A stretch of 64,000 nt of DNA, from contig NZ_AEKT01000044.1 in assembly GCF_000193635.1 (NCBI RefSeq), forward strand, positions 1 to 64,000, written 5' to 3'. Below, piece by piece: positions 50,629 through 60,816 of this stretch; the stretch's first letter is position 1, and each line of letters begins with the position of its first letter. The position numbers and the translations under genes are program-made. This stretch comes from Weissella cibaria KACC 11862. Its GTDB lineage: Bacteria > Bacillota > Bacilli > Lactobacillales > Lactobacillaceae. The notes below the pieces were generated by a model that worked only from the letters and a program-made list of their open reading frames with translations, did no database searches and was not told the DNA's origin.

Positions 50629-51774
50629 CTATTTAATCGTTTTGGGCCGGGTTAAGTCCATAAACTCAGGTTGCAACAATGGCGTAAACGGCGTAACCCC
50701 CGTTTTAAAAACATCATTATCAACGTAAAGAATTCGATCAACCACGGCCTTTGTTTTAACCCGGTAAACCGGCGTGGCACTTTCAAATATCATGTAGAAC
50801 CGATTTGTATCGCCATCATATGAAACAGCTTCCAAATACGGTGGCATCGTGACTGAAACACCCTTGGTGAACTTATCACCCGCTTCACGGTCATACCGAA
50901 CCAACTTACCATCAACATTCCCAAATGATGACGTCATCAGCACATGTCGCTGATTAGCAGTTAACCCTTGTAACTGTCCCACTGAGGCGTACACCTTGGT
51001 GGCCGCAACAATCGATTCATCCTGCTCACCTGCACTTTGTCCAAGCGTTAAGTTACCGGAAGCATCTTTACCAAATGGCAGTTCCTGAATATTTCCTAAG
51101 CCCCGTTTGGTGAAATAACCGACCCACAGTGCATTATTGGCATACATCATAGTGGAGTTATTCGTTTCCGTGGTAATTTGGAACACCTGCTGATAACTAA
51201 TTGGCAAGCGTGATCGGATATCATACTGGTCAATTTGTGCCTGCGTAATACCGTATAGCATTGAGTCTTTGCCATCGTGCCCTGTCACCCAAAGCATTTG
51301 GCGGTCTGGGTCATAGGCAACACCACCCGCATGGTCCTGAAATTGCAATGACAGCGTCTTAATATATTGACCCGTCCACTTATTGAGCACATAAATAACC
51401 GAATTGGCTTTGTTATTATGATCATAAGCTGATACAAAAATTTCATTCTGACTGGTTGTGATACCTTGTGGATCAAAGGCAACCGTCTTTATTAGGCGAT
51501 GCGATGCCGTGGCCGATTTGTTCTTGGCCAACGCCCACGCTCCCTGTAAGCCCGGCATTGGGATCATCCGTTGAATGCCAGCCCGTAACTGAGGATACCG
51601 CGCCAAATTAATTCGCAAGCGCTTTTCTGTATACAGTGGCATTTGCGAAGCTTGCCCCTGCGCCAAATGTTTCGTCGTTTGGTGAACGGGGGTGGCCGGT
51701 TGCTGCGCAAGCCCCACCCACACCAATAGTATCGACATTACCAATAAGATTGCCCACACAATCCGTTTAACCAT
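50629..51774 (-). CDS. secreted or membrane-anchored propeller-like protein
   Basis: 381 residues. N-terminal anchor (about 4-22) with no lipobox. Repeated beta-strand motifs such as FDPQGITTSQNEIFVSAYDH, HAGGVAYDPDRQMLWVTGHD and LEAVSYDGDTNRFYMIFESA recur about every 45-60 residues, suggesting a five- to seven-bladed propeller outside the cell. Function unknown. It follows rpiA by four bases, so the two may share a transcript. Confidence 0.7.
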   Translation of the reverse strand: MVKRIVWAILLVMSILLVWVGLAQQPATPVHQTTKHLAQGQASQMPLYTEKRLRINLARYPQLRAGIQRMIPMPGLQGAWALAKNKSATASHRLIKTVAFDPQGITTSQNEIFVSAYDHNNKANSVIYVLNKWTGQYIKTLSLQFQDHAGGVAYDPDRQMLWVTGHDGKDSMLYGITQAQIDQYDIRSRLPISYQQVFQITTETNNSTMMYANNALWVGYFTKRGLGNIQELPFGKDASGNLTLGQSAGEQDESIVAATKVYASVGQLQGLTANQRHVLMTSSFGNVDGKLVRYDREAGDKFTKGVSVTMPPYLEAVSYDGDTNRFYMIFESATPVYRVKTKAVVDRILYVDNDVFKTGVTPFTPLLQPEFMDLTRPKTIK

Positions 51775-51778
51775 TCGC

Positions 51779-52465
51779 TTATGCCTGTCTCTCTATAATT
51801 GTGATCTCATCACCACCAATAATCACTGCATCGGCCACTTGCAAAAATAGCCCGTGTTCAACTACCCCAATCGTTTGCTCAAGATAATAGGCGAGCGCTT
51901 GGGGATGCGTGATTTCAGTTAGCTGTAAATCAATAATGTAATTACCCGCATCAGTCGTTAAACGTAGACCATCTGCGTTGCGCCGGAATTGGGGATGCAA
52001 ATCAGCATCTGCAAACCGTTTTAATAATTGGTGACTACCATACGGCACGACCTCTACTGGCAATGGGAACGTTCCCAGCTTCGGATGATACTTAGATTCG
52101 TCAATAATCCAAACATTCCGACTTGAATTCAGCGCAACAATCTTCTCAAACAGCAGCGCTGCACCACCGCCTTTAATGCCGTTTAAAGCAACGTCAACTT
52201 CATCTGCCCCGTCAATCGTGATATCAATTCCTGGTACTTCATCAACGGATTTCAATTTAATCCCCCAGCCCTTAGCCAGAGAAGAAGTTTGACGCGACGT
52301 GGTCACCCCCACAATATCAAGCCCTTCCTGATTAATTCGCGCGGCCAATCGCTCAATAAAGAATTTCACCGTTGAGCCCGTTCCTAAGCCGACAACCATC
52401 CCATCTTCAATAAGACTCGCCGCATATTCGCCCGCTGCGCGTTTTTGTTCCGTTTGTTTGTCCAT
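51779..52465 (-). CDS. rpiA: ribose-5-phosphate isomerase A
   Basis: 228 residues. GLGTGSTVKFFIERLA (about 26), DGADEVDVALNGIKGGGAAL (about 80) and the IDESKYHPKLG segment hold the active-site Asp, Glu and Lys. Links ribose and ribulose phosphates in the pentose and phosphoketolase pathways. Confidence 0.95.
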   Translation of the reverse strand: MDKQTEQKRAAGEYAASLIEDGMVVGLGTGSTVKFFIERLAARINQEGLDIVGVTTSRQTSSLAKGWGIKLKSVDEVPGIDITIDGADEVDVALNGIKGGGAALLFEKIVALNSSRNVWIIDESKYHPKLGTFPLPVEVVPYGSHQLLKRFADADLHPQFRRNADGLRLTTDAGNYIIDLQLTEITHPQALAYYLEQTIGVVEHGLFLQVADAVIIGGDEITIIERQA

Positions 52466-52527
52466 GGCTTTCCCCTTTACCGCGACAACTGTCGTTTTTA
52501 ACTGCCTTTATTGTAACGGCCACACAC

Positions 52528-52557
52528 AAAAAACGCCAGATTATGATAATCTGACGT
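52528..52557 (-). terminator. terminator of the fatty-acid operon
   Basis: Minus strand CGTCAGATTATC-ATAATCTGGCG and six T. Confidence 0.8.
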
Positions 52558-52579
52558 CCAAAATGAATAATTGCAAATT

Positions 52580-53365
52580 TTAGAATGCGCGGAAACGGGC
52601 ACGTCGCTTAGCAACTAACTCAGTCGTTGTTAAGCTTTGGAGTTGCTGAATTTCTTCTAGCAACTTTGCCCGAACCAAATTGAAAACTCGGTTGTGCGAG
52701 CGACTTTCTGGCACAATGTACTCAATGATACCGTTCGCTAAAAGATCATTGGGTGTTAGTCCCATTAATTCTGCCGCCTCGCCACTGCGTTTAGCATCTT
52801 TCCACAAAATGGCTGCAAAGCCTTCAGGAGAGAGAATTGAGTACGTCGCATTCTGGAACATCCAAACTTGATCGGATGTTGCTAATGCAAGCGCACCACC
52901 TGAGCCCCCTTCCCCATAAACAATAGCGATCATGGGAACTGGGTACTTCATGCTTTGCAAGATACTGTCGGCAATTGCTTCACCTTGTCCTTGGTCTTCC
53001 GCGGACTTACCAGGAAATGCACCTGGCGTATTAATAAATGTAATAATTGGTCGACCAAACTTAGCTGCTTGATCCATCAACCGGGTCGCCTTACGATAAC
53101 CATATGGTTCAGGTGAACCATTGCGTTTCGCTAGCTTATCCTTAATATCAGTTCCTTTATCGATAGCAATCACCGTTACGGGTTGACCACCAAGATTAGC
53201 AAGTCCACCAATCACACTTGCATCATCTCCAGCATAACGGTCACCATGTAACTCGATAAAATCAGTAAAGATACCTGAAATAATCTCACGTGCAGAAAAA
53301 CGATCTTCACGTGATTTCTTAACCACCTGCACTGGGGTTAATTCACGACGAAATAGTGCTGCCAT
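52580..53365 (-). CDS. accA: acetyl-CoA carboxylase carboxyltransferase subunit alpha
   Basis: 261 residues, shorter at the N-terminus than enterobacterial AccA. IELHGDRYAGDDASVIGGLA, FINTPGAFPGKSAEDQGQGE and the oxyanion GEGGSGGALALA are present. With AccD it transfers CO2 from biotin to acetyl-CoA. Last gene of the operon; shares one base with the accD stop. Confidence 0.95.
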   Translation of the reverse strand: MAALFRRELTPVQVVKKSREDRFSAREIISGIFTDFIELHGDRYAGDDASVIGGLANLGGQPVTVIAIDKGTDIKDKLAKRNGSPEPYGYRKATRLMDQAAKFGRPIITFINTPGAFPGKSAEDQGQGEAIADSILQSMKYPVPMIAIVYGEGGSGGALALATSDQVWMFQNATYSILSPEGFAAILWKDAKRSGEAAELMGLTPNDLLANGIIEYIVPESRSHNRVFNLVRAKLLEEIQQLQSLTTTELVAKRRARFRAF

Positions 53366-54210
53366 TACTTAACCTCCTGTGTTTGGTGGAATCGTACCAA
53401 TTGTGCAAGCGTTGCCGTCATTGCTGGTCGCTGTACAATTGCATCAATAAACCCATTTTCAAGCACTGTTTCAGCCCGTTGGAATTCCTTTGGTAGCTTT
53501 TCATGAATCGTTTGTTCGATAACCCGCTTACCAGCGAATCCAACTAACGCATGCGGCTCGGCCAAAGTAATATCACCTTGCATCGCAAATGAAGCTGTCA
53601 CACCCCCCATCGTTGGATCGGTTAGGATCACGATGTAAGGTAGCCCTGCTTCTTGATGCGCCGCAACTGCTGCACTAACCTTCGCCATTTGCATCAATGA
53701 GTGAATACCTTCTTGCATTCGGGCACCACCAGAAGCCGTAAACAGGATGACCGGCAACTTAGCTGCCGTCGCATGTTCAAAGAGGCGGGTGATTTTTTCA
53801 CCTGTAATCGTACCAAGTGACCCCATAATGAAGTAGGAATCCATAATACCCAAGGCAACCTTTTGATCTTCCAGAGTCGCTATCCCTGTCAGAACTGAAT
53901 CGCCCAATTCCGTTTGTTGTTGCGCACGTTCCAATTTACCAGCATAGCCTGGGAAATCAGTATCGGCCAACTTCAAATCAGCATCAAGTTCTTCAAAATC
54001 AGTTGTCATCAATGCAACACGTTCACGCGCTTGTAAGCGGAAACCATAGCCACACGCTGGGCAGACACGGTGGTCGCCTAACTGCTTTGAATATAGTTGG
54101 GCGCCACAGTATGGACAGGCCAAGAACAAACCATCCGGAATACGATCATTCAAGTTCGCATCACGTTTGATCTTGGGAGTTGAAACCGTGGTGTTATTAA
54201 ATAAATCCAT
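53365..54210 (-). CDS. accD: acetyl-CoA carboxylase carboxyltransferase subunit beta
   Basis: 281 residues. N-terminal zinc ribbon CPYCGAQLY...CPACGYGF (about 33-58), crotonase-fold core with FTASGGARMQEGIHSLMQMA (about 158) and DPTMGGVTASFAMQGD. Confidence 0.96.
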   Translation of the reverse strand: MDLFNNTTVSTPKIKRDANLNDRIPDGLFLACPYCGAQLYSKQLGDHRVCPACGYGFRLQARERVALMTTDFEELDADLKLADTDFPGYAGKLERAQQQTELGDSVLTGIATLEDQKVALGIMDSYFIMGSLGTITGEKITRLFEHATAAKLPVILFTASGGARMQEGIHSLMQMAKVSAAVAAHQEAGLPYIVILTDPTMGGVTASFAMQGDITLAEPHALVGFAGKRVIEQTIHEKLPKEFQRAETVLENGFIDAIVQRPAMTATLAQLVRFHQTQEVK

Positions 54211-54222
54211 TGAATCGCCTCC

Positions 54223-55599
54223 TTAATCAGCGGCTGGCAAACTAGCTTGCCAACGTGGCAAAAATTCTTTTTCCAGATAGCGCGTGTCAAACATGCCACG
54301 TGCTACTGTTGGGTCATGTAACAACGCTTTTTGGAAATCAGCGTTTGTATTAACACCTTGAATAACTAACTCATCCAAGATACGGTCCATTTTCGTGACC
54401 GCTTCCAAACGATTATCCGCGTGGACCAAAAGCTTACCGATCATTGAATCGTAGAATGGTTGAATCTTATCACCCGTGTAAATAGCCGAATCAATGCGAA
54501 TACCAGGTCCACCAGTTGGTAGAAAGGCAAAATCAATTGTACCGGCACTAGGCGCAAAGTTCTTAGCGGGTTGCTCCGCGTTCAATCGGACTTCTAAAGC
54601 ATGTCCCTTAAGGGCAATATCCGATTGTGATACCTTCAAAGGTTCACCAGCAGCCACTTCAATTTGCATCCGAATTAAGTCCACTCCAGTTACCATTTCA
54701 GTTACTGGGTGTTCAACTTGAATACGCGTATTCATTTCCATGAAGTAGAAATGACCATCGTGATCTTGCAAGAACTCCAATGTCCCTGTATTTTCATACT
54801 GCAAGGCATTCACAGCCTTAGTTGCAATGTCACCTAGATTTTCACGCATCGCTGGTGTCACACCAAGCGCTGGGCTTTCTTCCATGACCTTTTGGTTATT
54901 ACGTTGTAGTGAACAGTTACGTTCTGGGAAGTACAACACATGACCAAATTGGTCACGCATCACTTGCATCTCGATGTGACGAACATTCTCCATCACCTTC
55001 TCAACATACATGTGTTCATCCCCAAACGCAGCTTTCGCTTCACGTTGCGCATCATCGAACTTATCTGCTAATTCATCTTCTGAATAAACAAATCGCATTC
55101 CCTTACCACCACCACCGGCAGCGGCTTTCAGCAACAATGGGTAGCCGACCCGGTCAGCGACCAGCTTGGCTTCATTAGCATCACGAATGAACCCTTCTGA
55201 ACCCGGAATAACTGGTACGCCAGCCGCACGCATTGATTCACGCGCATTTGCCTTATTACCCATTAATTCGATGACATGGGGGCTTGGACCGATCCACTTC
55301 AAACCAACGGCTTCAACCATTTCAACGAATAATTCATTTTCCGATAAGAAACCGTAACCTGGATGAATCGCTTCAGCACCCGTTAACAACGCAGCACTCA
55401 AGATATTCTTCATGTTAAGGTAACTATCTTTAGACTTTGGCCCCCCGACTGAAATCGCTTCATCGGCTAATTTCACATGGAGGCTATCCGCATCAGCTGA
55501 AGAATAGATAGCAACAGATTTAATGCCCATTTCCTTCAGTGTACGAATGACACGAACAGCAATTTCACCACGGTTCGCGACTAACACTTTCTTGAACAT
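54223..55599 (-). CDS. accC: biotin carboxylase
   Basis: 458 residues from MFKKVLVANRGEIAVRVIRT (GGAG six bases upstream; one earlier in-frame ATG lies inside the fabZ end). ATP-grasp features: AAAGGGGKGMRFV (about 160), RNCSLQRNNQKVMEESPA (about 235), EMNTRIQVEHPVTE (about 287). Carboxylates the biotin on AccB. Confidence 0.97.
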   Translation of the reverse strand: MFKKVLVANRGEIAVRVIRTLKEMGIKSVAIYSSADADSLHVKLADEAISVGGPKSKDSYLNMKNILSAALLTGAEAIHPGYGFLSENELFVEMVEAVGLKWIGPSPHVIELMGNKANARESMRAAGVPVIPGSEGFIRDANEAKLVADRVGYPLLLKAAAGGGGKGMRFVYSEDELADKFDDAQREAKAAFGDEHMYVEKVMENVRHIEMQVMRDQFGHVLYFPERNCSLQRNNQKVMEESPALGVTPAMRENLGDIATKAVNALQYENTGTLEFLQDHDGHFYFMEMNTRIQVEHPVTEMVTGVDLIRMQIEVAAGEPLKVSQSDIALKGHALEVRLNAEQPAKNFAPSAGTIDFAFLPTGGPGIRIDSAIYTGDKIQPFYDSMIGKLLVHADNRLEAVTKMDRILDELVIQGVNTNADFQKALLHDPTVARGMFDTRYLEKEFLPRWQASLPAAD

Positions 55600-55600
55600 T

Positions 55601-56032
55601 TTAATCTCCAATAATAAACGTCAAATCAGCAGTAGTAGCCTTCTTACCATTAACGTAAGCAACACCCTTACCTTCACCAATTGGACCGCGCAAACGATCA
55701 AGCGTCACTTCTAGGCGCATTTGATCACCAGGTTGAACCATCTTACGGAAACGAGCCTTCTTAATACCACCAAAGTAAGCTGTCTTACCCTTAAATTCAG
55801 GCATCGAAAGTAATGCTACGGCACCAGCTTGTGCTAATGCTTCAATTGTCAACGCCCCAGGAAATGTTGGATTGCCTGGAAAGTGACCTTGGAAGACTTC
55901 TTCGTTGATGGTGACATTTTTGATGGCAACCGTCTTTTCACCCGGCACCAACTCCTCAACCGTATCCAACATCAACATTGGGTAACGGTGTGGCAAAATT
56001 TCTTGAATTTGTTGTGTATTTAATACTGACAT
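55601..56032 (-). CDS. fabZ: 3-hydroxyacyl-ACP dehydratase FabZ, operon-internal copy
   Basis: 143 residues. Hot-dog fold with LPHRYPMLMLDTVEELVPGE, catalytic His in FQGHFPGNPTFPG (about 53) and Glu in TIEALAQAGAVALL (about 67). Lies between accB and accC as usual in Lactobacillales. A second family member heads the operon. Confidence 0.93.
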   Translation of the reverse strand: MSVLNTQQIQEILPHRYPMLMLDTVEELVPGEKTVAIKNVTINEEVFQGHFPGNPTFPGALTIEALAQAGAVALLSMPEFKGKTAYFGGIKKARFRKMVQPGDQMRLEVTLDRLRGPIGEGKGVAYVNGKKATTADLTFIIGD

Positions 56033-56044
56033 TGCCGCCCCTCC

Positions 56045-56512
56045 TTAAGCATCTAGTTCGACACGGAAGATTGCATGACCGTAATCAACCACATCCTCTT
56101 CCTCTACCAAAATTTCAGTGATGACACCGGCAACTTCACTCTTCACTGGTGTCATTAGCTTCATTGCTTCAACAATCGCAACTTGTTCACCCACAGCAAC
56201 GTGGTCACCCACTTGCTTGAAAGGCGCAGCATCCGGATTGGCCTTCAAGTAAACCGTTCCGACCAATGGTGCATCAATCGTTACGCCTTGCTTTTGTTCC
56301 TTGTCCAAAGGATGATGTTCCGTTGCGACAGGCGCTTCTGCTGTCGCGACACTCGCAACAGTTGGCTGCGCAGGTGTCGTGACAACAGGTTGCGTGATTT
56401 CGTTCTTACTCAAATGCAAACTGAAATCATCTGATTGCAATGAAAACTCACGCAACGAACTATTTTCCAAATCTTGCATCAAAGCGCGAATGTCATCTAA
56501 TTGCAAACCCAT
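56045..56512 (-). CDS. accB: biotin carboxyl carrier protein
   Basis: 155 residues. N-terminal helical part, Ala/Thr/Pro-rich linker (about 45-75) and biotinyl domain with VEAMKLMTPVKSE (Lys about 121). Confidence 0.96.
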   Translation of the reverse strand: MGLQLDDIRALMQDLENSSLREFSLQSDDFSLHLSKNEITQPVVTTPAQPTVASVATAEAPVATEHHPLDKEQKQGVTIDAPLVGTVYLKANPDAAPFKQVGDHVAVGEQVAIVEAMKLMTPVKSEVAGVITEILVEEEDVVDYGHAIFRVELDA

Positions 56513-57747
56513 TAATTCTCACTCCACTTCTTGAAAATAACAGCGGCATTGTGGCCACCGAAACCATAGTTAGCTGACAAAACGTAGTTAGGCGCAACAA
56601 ACTTGTTGTCGTCGTTAACCAACGTCACACCAGCAGTTTCAGGATCTTGTTCCGTCACACCAACATTAACTGGCAATTGTTCACGGACCAAGGCACCAAT
56701 TGCAGCAATGGCCTCAATGGCACCCGCTGCTCCCAACAAGTGTCCAGTCATACCCTTAGTTGATGAAACCAAGACGCCGTTCTTACCAAAGACCAATTCC
56801 ATAGCCTTTGATTCAGCCGCGTCATTTGCACCAGTTGCCGTTCCGTGTGCGTTGACATAATCAATGTCGCTCGCTTGGATACCGGCGTCTTGCAAAGCCA
56901 ACTTAACTGAACCAGCTGGTCCTGATCCGTCAGGAGTTGGGCTGGTCAAGTGGTAAGCATCAGAGTTTGCCCCGTAACCAACCACTTCGGCGATAATTTC
57001 TGCACCGCGGGCTTGCGCGTGTTCCAATGATTCCAAGACCAAGATTCCTGAACCCTCACCCATAACGAAACCGTGACGGTTTACATCAAATGGCTTTGAG
57101 GCTTCAAGTGGATTTGGTTCAGTTGACAAGGCAGTCAACGCTGCGAACCCTGAGATTCCCATTTCGTTAACCGTCGCTTCTGATCCACCCGTAACCATCA
57201 CATCATACTTACCTGATTGGATACGCCAGAAAGCTTCACCAATCGCATTCGTCGCACTGGCGCACGCCGTTGACAATGTGTAGTTAATTCCCTTGGCACC
57301 GTAACGCATTGACACGTTACCTGACACCATGTTTGGGATAGCGTTTGGCACGAACATTGGGCTCACACGTTGTGGTCCCTTGTCGTGCATCTTGATAACT
57401 TGTTCTTCGATAGTCGTCAAACCACCGATTCCGTTACCCATGATAACGCCGAAACGATCAGGGTTATCAACACCATCGGCCAAGCCGGCGTTTTCCAATG
57501 CTTCACCGGTAGCGTGAACGGCGTATTGTGAAAACAAGTCCATCTTACGTGACTCACGCTTTCCAACGCGAGCAGCGGGATCGAAGTTTTTCACTTCACC
57601 AGCAACTGTGACACCCGTCTCAGTTGCGTCAAACTTTGTAATTGGTGCAATTCCAACTTGGCTGTTAAAAATTCCATCCAAAAAATCATTTGCTGTATTA
57701 CCAACGGGTGTAACTGCACCCAAACCTGTTACGACAACTCGTGTCAT
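56512..57747 (-). CDS. fabF: 3-oxoacyl-ACP synthase II
   Basis: 411 residues. Catalytic Cys in STACASATNAIGEAF (about 163), His in NAHGTATGANDAAE (about 302) and GMTGHLLGAAG (about 336). Elongates acyl-ACP. Starts MTRVVVTGLGAVTPVGN, family-typical. Confidence 0.97.
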   Translation of the reverse strand: MTRVVVTGLGAVTPVGNTANDFLDGIFNSQVGIAPITKFDATETGVTVAGEVKNFDPAARVGKRESRKMDLFSQYAVHATGEALENAGLADGVDNPDRFGVIMGNGIGGLTTIEEQVIKMHDKGPQRVSPMFVPNAIPNMVSGNVSMRYGAKGINYTLSTACASATNAIGEAFWRIQSGKYDVMVTGGSEATVNEMGISGFAALTALSTEPNPLEASKPFDVNRHGFVMGEGSGILVLESLEHAQARGAEIIAEVVGYGANSDAYHLTSPTPDGSGPAGSVKLALQDAGIQASDIDYVNAHGTATGANDAAESKAMELVFGKNGVLVSSTKGMTGHLLGAAGAIEAIAAIGALVREQLPVNVGVTEQDPETAGVTLVNDDNKFVAPNYVLSANYGFGGHNAAVIFKKWSEN

Positions 57748-57834
57748 GTTGTTCTCCTCTACTTTCCTAAAGCTTGGATACGACTTATTAATAAGTTGTA
57801 AAAGAATAAGTGCATCAAGTCGTATCCGTTTTCC

Positions 57835-58557
57835 TTAGATGTACAACCCACCATCGACCGTAATTGTTTGGCCAGTGATGTAATCGTTTTGAGCCAAGAA
57901 CAAGGCAGTTTGTGCGATTTCCGTCGCGTTTCCAAAACGCTTCAAAGGCACAGCCTCTAGGACTTGTTCCTTAACCTTGTCAGACAACGCATCTGTCATG
58001 TCTGATACAATCATGCCCGGTGCAATCGCATTAACACGAATGCCACGCATTGCGCCTTCTTTAGCTAATGACTTTGTCAAACCAACAATTCCAGCCTTTG
58101 ACGCTGCGTAATTTGCTTGGCCAACATTTCCCATCAACCCCACAACAGATGCCATGTTGATGATATTTCCTGAGCGGGCACGCAACATCTTCTTAAAGAT
58201 TGGCTGCGTCACGTTAAATGTACCGTTCAAGTTTGTATTCACAACGTTTGCGAATTCACTTGGCTTCATGCCCATTGTCAATTTGTCGTCAACAATTCCA
58301 GCATTGTTAATCAAAATATCAATGCCATCAATTTCTTCAAACAAACCAGTCAGGGCGTTATTAACGCTTTCCTCATCAGCAATATCCGCTGTAATAGCGA
58401 GTGTGTTTTCACCAAACTCAGCCATCACGTCTGGTCTAACGGCCGAACGCCCGTGTAAAATTACCCGAGCCCCAGCCGCATCAAAGGCTTTTGCAACCGC
58501 TAAACCGATACCACGTGTCGATCCCGTGATCAACACATTCTTGTCTGTTAAATCCAT
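57835..58557 (-). CDS. fabG: 3-oxoacyl-ACP reductase
   Basis: 240 residues, short-chain dehydrogenase. NADP motif TGSTRGIGLAVAKAF, NNAGIVDD, Ser in NMASVVGLMGNVGQANYAAS and the Tyr-x-x-x-Lys (YAASK) about 146. Overlaps fabD by one base. Confidence 0.96.
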   Translation of the reverse strand: MDLTDKNVLITGSTRGIGLAVAKAFDAAGARVILHGRSAVRPDVMAEFGENTLAITADIADEESVNNALTGLFEEIDGIDILINNAGIVDDKLTMGMKPSEFANVVNTNLNGTFNVTQPIFKKMLRARSGNIINMASVVGLMGNVGQANYAASKAGIVGLTKSLAKEGAMRGIRVNAIAPGMIVSDMTDALSDKVKEQVLEAVPLKRFGNATEIAQTALFLAQNDYITGQTITVDGGLYI

Positions 58558-59498
58558 TACACTGTCTCCTGTGCCGCAATCAACATATCGCGAACTTCAT
58601 TAAATGAGGCCAAATCCTTCACGCAGTAGCGCTTGATATCTTTACCAACAATTTTCTTTGCGAATTTCATCAAGGTATCACTTGGTCCAAACTCAATTAG
58701 CGTATCAACACCATCATCAACCATTGCTTGCAATGCTTGTGCAAAATAAGTTGGTGACGTAATTTGCTTTAACAAAGTCGCTTTAACATCGTCAAACTTT
58801 TGACCCGTTGTATTTGAGTACACCGCAAATGTTGGTGCGCTAAACGTTTCATCCGTTAAACGATCTGCCAGTTGATCCGCAGCCGTTTGCAACAATGGTG
58901 TATGGAATGCACCTGAAACTGGCAATTCGACCATGCGTGAGACACCTGCTTCAGTCAATGCGGCCATTGCCTCATCAACATCAGCTTCGATTCCACCAAT
59001 GACCAATTGATTAAACGTGTTAAAGTTCGCTGGGTACACGCGCTTTCCAGTAGCTTGCAATTTTTCAAGCGTTGCAACAACCCAGTCTTGATCGTCCGTC
59101 ATTACGGCAACCATCTTACCTGGGTTTGCATCACCGGCGGCTTGCATATAAGCACCGCGATCCTTAATAATGGCCATACCTTGCTCAAATGTCATTGACC
59201 CAGCGGCTGTTAATGCACTGTACTCACCCAAACTCAGGCCCAATGCACCGGCTGGTTCAGGCATCACATCTGACAAAGCATTGTAGATGCCCATGCTCAT
59301 TGCCAAAATAGCAGGTTGTGTGTACTTCGTTTGCTTGATGTTATCTTCACTATTCACAATAGTCGTCATCACATCGTAGCCAAGTAATTCACTCGCATGG
59401 TCGATTGTTTCTTGATATTTAGGCAGACTGGCATACAAATCAGCACCCATGCCAACTTGTTGCGCCCCTTGCCCGCTCATCAATAGTCCTAGTTTCAT
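58557..59498 (-). CDS. fabD: malonyl-CoA:ACP transacylase
   Basis: 313 residues. GQGAQQVGMGADLY, nucleophile Ser in GLSLGEYSALTAAG (about 92; the usual GHSLGE His is Leu), His in SGAFHTPLLQ (about 199). Confidence 0.95.
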   Translation of the reverse strand: MKLGLLMSGQGAQQVGMGADLYASLPKYQETIDHASELLGYDVMTTIVNSEDNIKQTKYTQPAILAMSMGIYNALSDVMPEPAGALGLSLGEYSALTAAGSMTFEQGMAIIKDRGAYMQAAGDANPGKMVAVMTDDQDWVVATLEKLQATGKRVYPANFNTFNQLVIGGIEADVDEAMAALTEAGVSRMVELPVSGAFHTPLLQTAADQLADRLTDETFSAPTFAVYSNTTGQKFDDVKATLLKQITSPTYFAQALQAMVDDGVDTLIEFGPSDTLMKFAKKIVGKDIKRYCVKDLASFNEVRDMLIAAQETV

Positions 59499-59519
59499 GT
59501 TTTTTACCTCGTTGTTTGG

Positions 59520-60467
59520 TTACTTCAACAAGTCTTCAGCTTGTGACCAAACATCTTCTAGAATTTCAGCCACTGGCTTAATCTCATGAATCATTCCTGA
59601 AATTTGGCCAGCCATGAAGGCCCCATTTTCCTTGTCACCATCAAGCACTGCTCGACGAAGAGACCCATTCTCAAGTTCTTCGATTGCATCTGCATCTGGC
59701 TTTGGCTTTGTAATTTCAATGCGCTCTTGCTTTACAAAGTTCTTTGACATCTTAGTCTTCAAGACACGAGCACGGTTACCAAGTAACTCTCCCGTCACAA
59801 GCGTATCGATATCCTTTGCTTTCACAACAGCATTCTTAAAGTTTTCATGGACCTCTGACTCAGCCGAAGCCAAGAAGCGTGTTCCCATTTGAACACCAGA
59901 GGCGCCTAGCATGAAGGCCGCAGCAACACCACGACCATCTGCAATTCCACCCGCCGCAATAACTGGAATGTTCAATGCGTCGACCACCTGTGGAACCAAT
60001 GTCATCGTCGTCAACATACCAATGTGACCACCTGACTCCATTCCTTCGGCAACAACTGCATCGACACCCTTCTTTTCCATCATCTTGGCCAAACCAACAG
60101 ATGGAACAACCGGGATAACCAAGATACCGTGGCTGTGCAACTCTTCAATAAACGGTGATGGATCACCTGCACCGGTTGCCACAACTTGCACACCCTCTTC
60201 GATAATGACATCGAAAACTTCACGGATGTGGCGTGATAGCAACATCACATTGACACCGAACGGCTTATCAGTCACCTGACGAGCACGACGAATTTCTTCA
60301 CGCACCTTGTCAGCCTTCCAATAACCTGTTCCGATAATTCCCAAACCTCCAGCCTCAGAGACGGCACCAGCAAGATGTCCCGTACCCGCCCAGGCCATTC
60401 CGCCTTGGATGATAGGGTACTTCATACCCAACTTTTCAAATAATGGATTATTTAGCTTAACGCTCAT
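59520..60467 (-). CDS. fabK: enoyl-ACP reductase II (FMN type)
   Basis: 315 residues, nitronate-monooxygenase-like TIM barrel. YPIIQGGMAWAGTGHLAGAV, VVAEGMESGGHIG (about 137) and VIAAGGIADGRGVAAAFMLG (about 168) bind FMN. Last step of each elongation cycle; FabK instead of FabI makes triclosan-insensitivity expected from family knowledge. Confidence 0.95.
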   Translation of the reverse strand: MSVKLNNPLFEKLGMKYPIIQGGMAWAGTGHLAGAVSEAGGLGIIGTGYWKADKVREEIRRARQVTDKPFGVNVMLLSRHIREVFDVIIEEGVQVVATGAGDPSPFIEELHSHGILVIPVVPSVGLAKMMEKKGVDAVVAEGMESGGHIGMLTTMTLVPQVVDALNIPVIAAGGIADGRGVAAAFMLGASGVQMGTRFLASAESEVHENFKNAVVKAKDIDTLVTGELLGNRARVLKTKMSKNFVKQERIEITKPKPDADAIEELENGSLRRAVLDGDKENGAFMAGQISGMIHEIKPVAEILEDVWSQAEDLLK

Positions 60468-60498
60468 TTTGTGGTTCCTTTCTCTTGGTGCTGAATAT

Positions 60499-60738
60499 TT
60501 AGGCGTTAACTTGTGCAGCTACCTTGTTAACCAAGTCTTGTACCGTTTGGATTTCTTCAGCAACAGCCAACTTAATGTCAAAGTCGTCTTCAACACGGTT
60601 CAACACTTCAAACAAATCCAATGAATCTGCGTCGATGTCTTCCGTCAAATTCGTTTCAGGCTTAACTTCACCATCTTCCAAGTCAAATTGGTCTACCAAG
60701 ATTTCAGTTACCTTGTTCAAAATTTCTGCTTCAGTCAT
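60499..60738 (-). CDS. acpP: acyl carrier protein
   Basis: 79 residues, acidic. Phosphopantetheine Ser in DIDADSLDLFEVLNRVED (about 39). Lies between fabH and fabK, with a FabT-like box in the gap before it. Confidence 0.97.
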   Translation of the reverse strand: MTEAEILNKVTEILVDQFDLEDGEVKPETNLTEDIDADSLDLFEVLNRVEDDFDIKLAVAEEIQTVQDLVNKVAAQVNA

Positions 60739-60767
60739 GTTATTGTCCTCTATTTCTTTTGTTTAAT

Positions 60768-60784
60768 AATTCGATAATTTAAAT
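60768..60784 (-). promoter_or_regulatory. candidate FabT box before acpP
   Basis: Minus strand ATTTAAATTATCGAATT matches the streptococcal FabT consensus ANTTTGATTATCAAATT at 14 of 17 positions. It would allow separate control of acpP-fabK onward. Confidence 0.55.
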
Positions 60785-60816
60785 GTATAGGTCATATACA
60801 AAAATGGTTAAAAAAA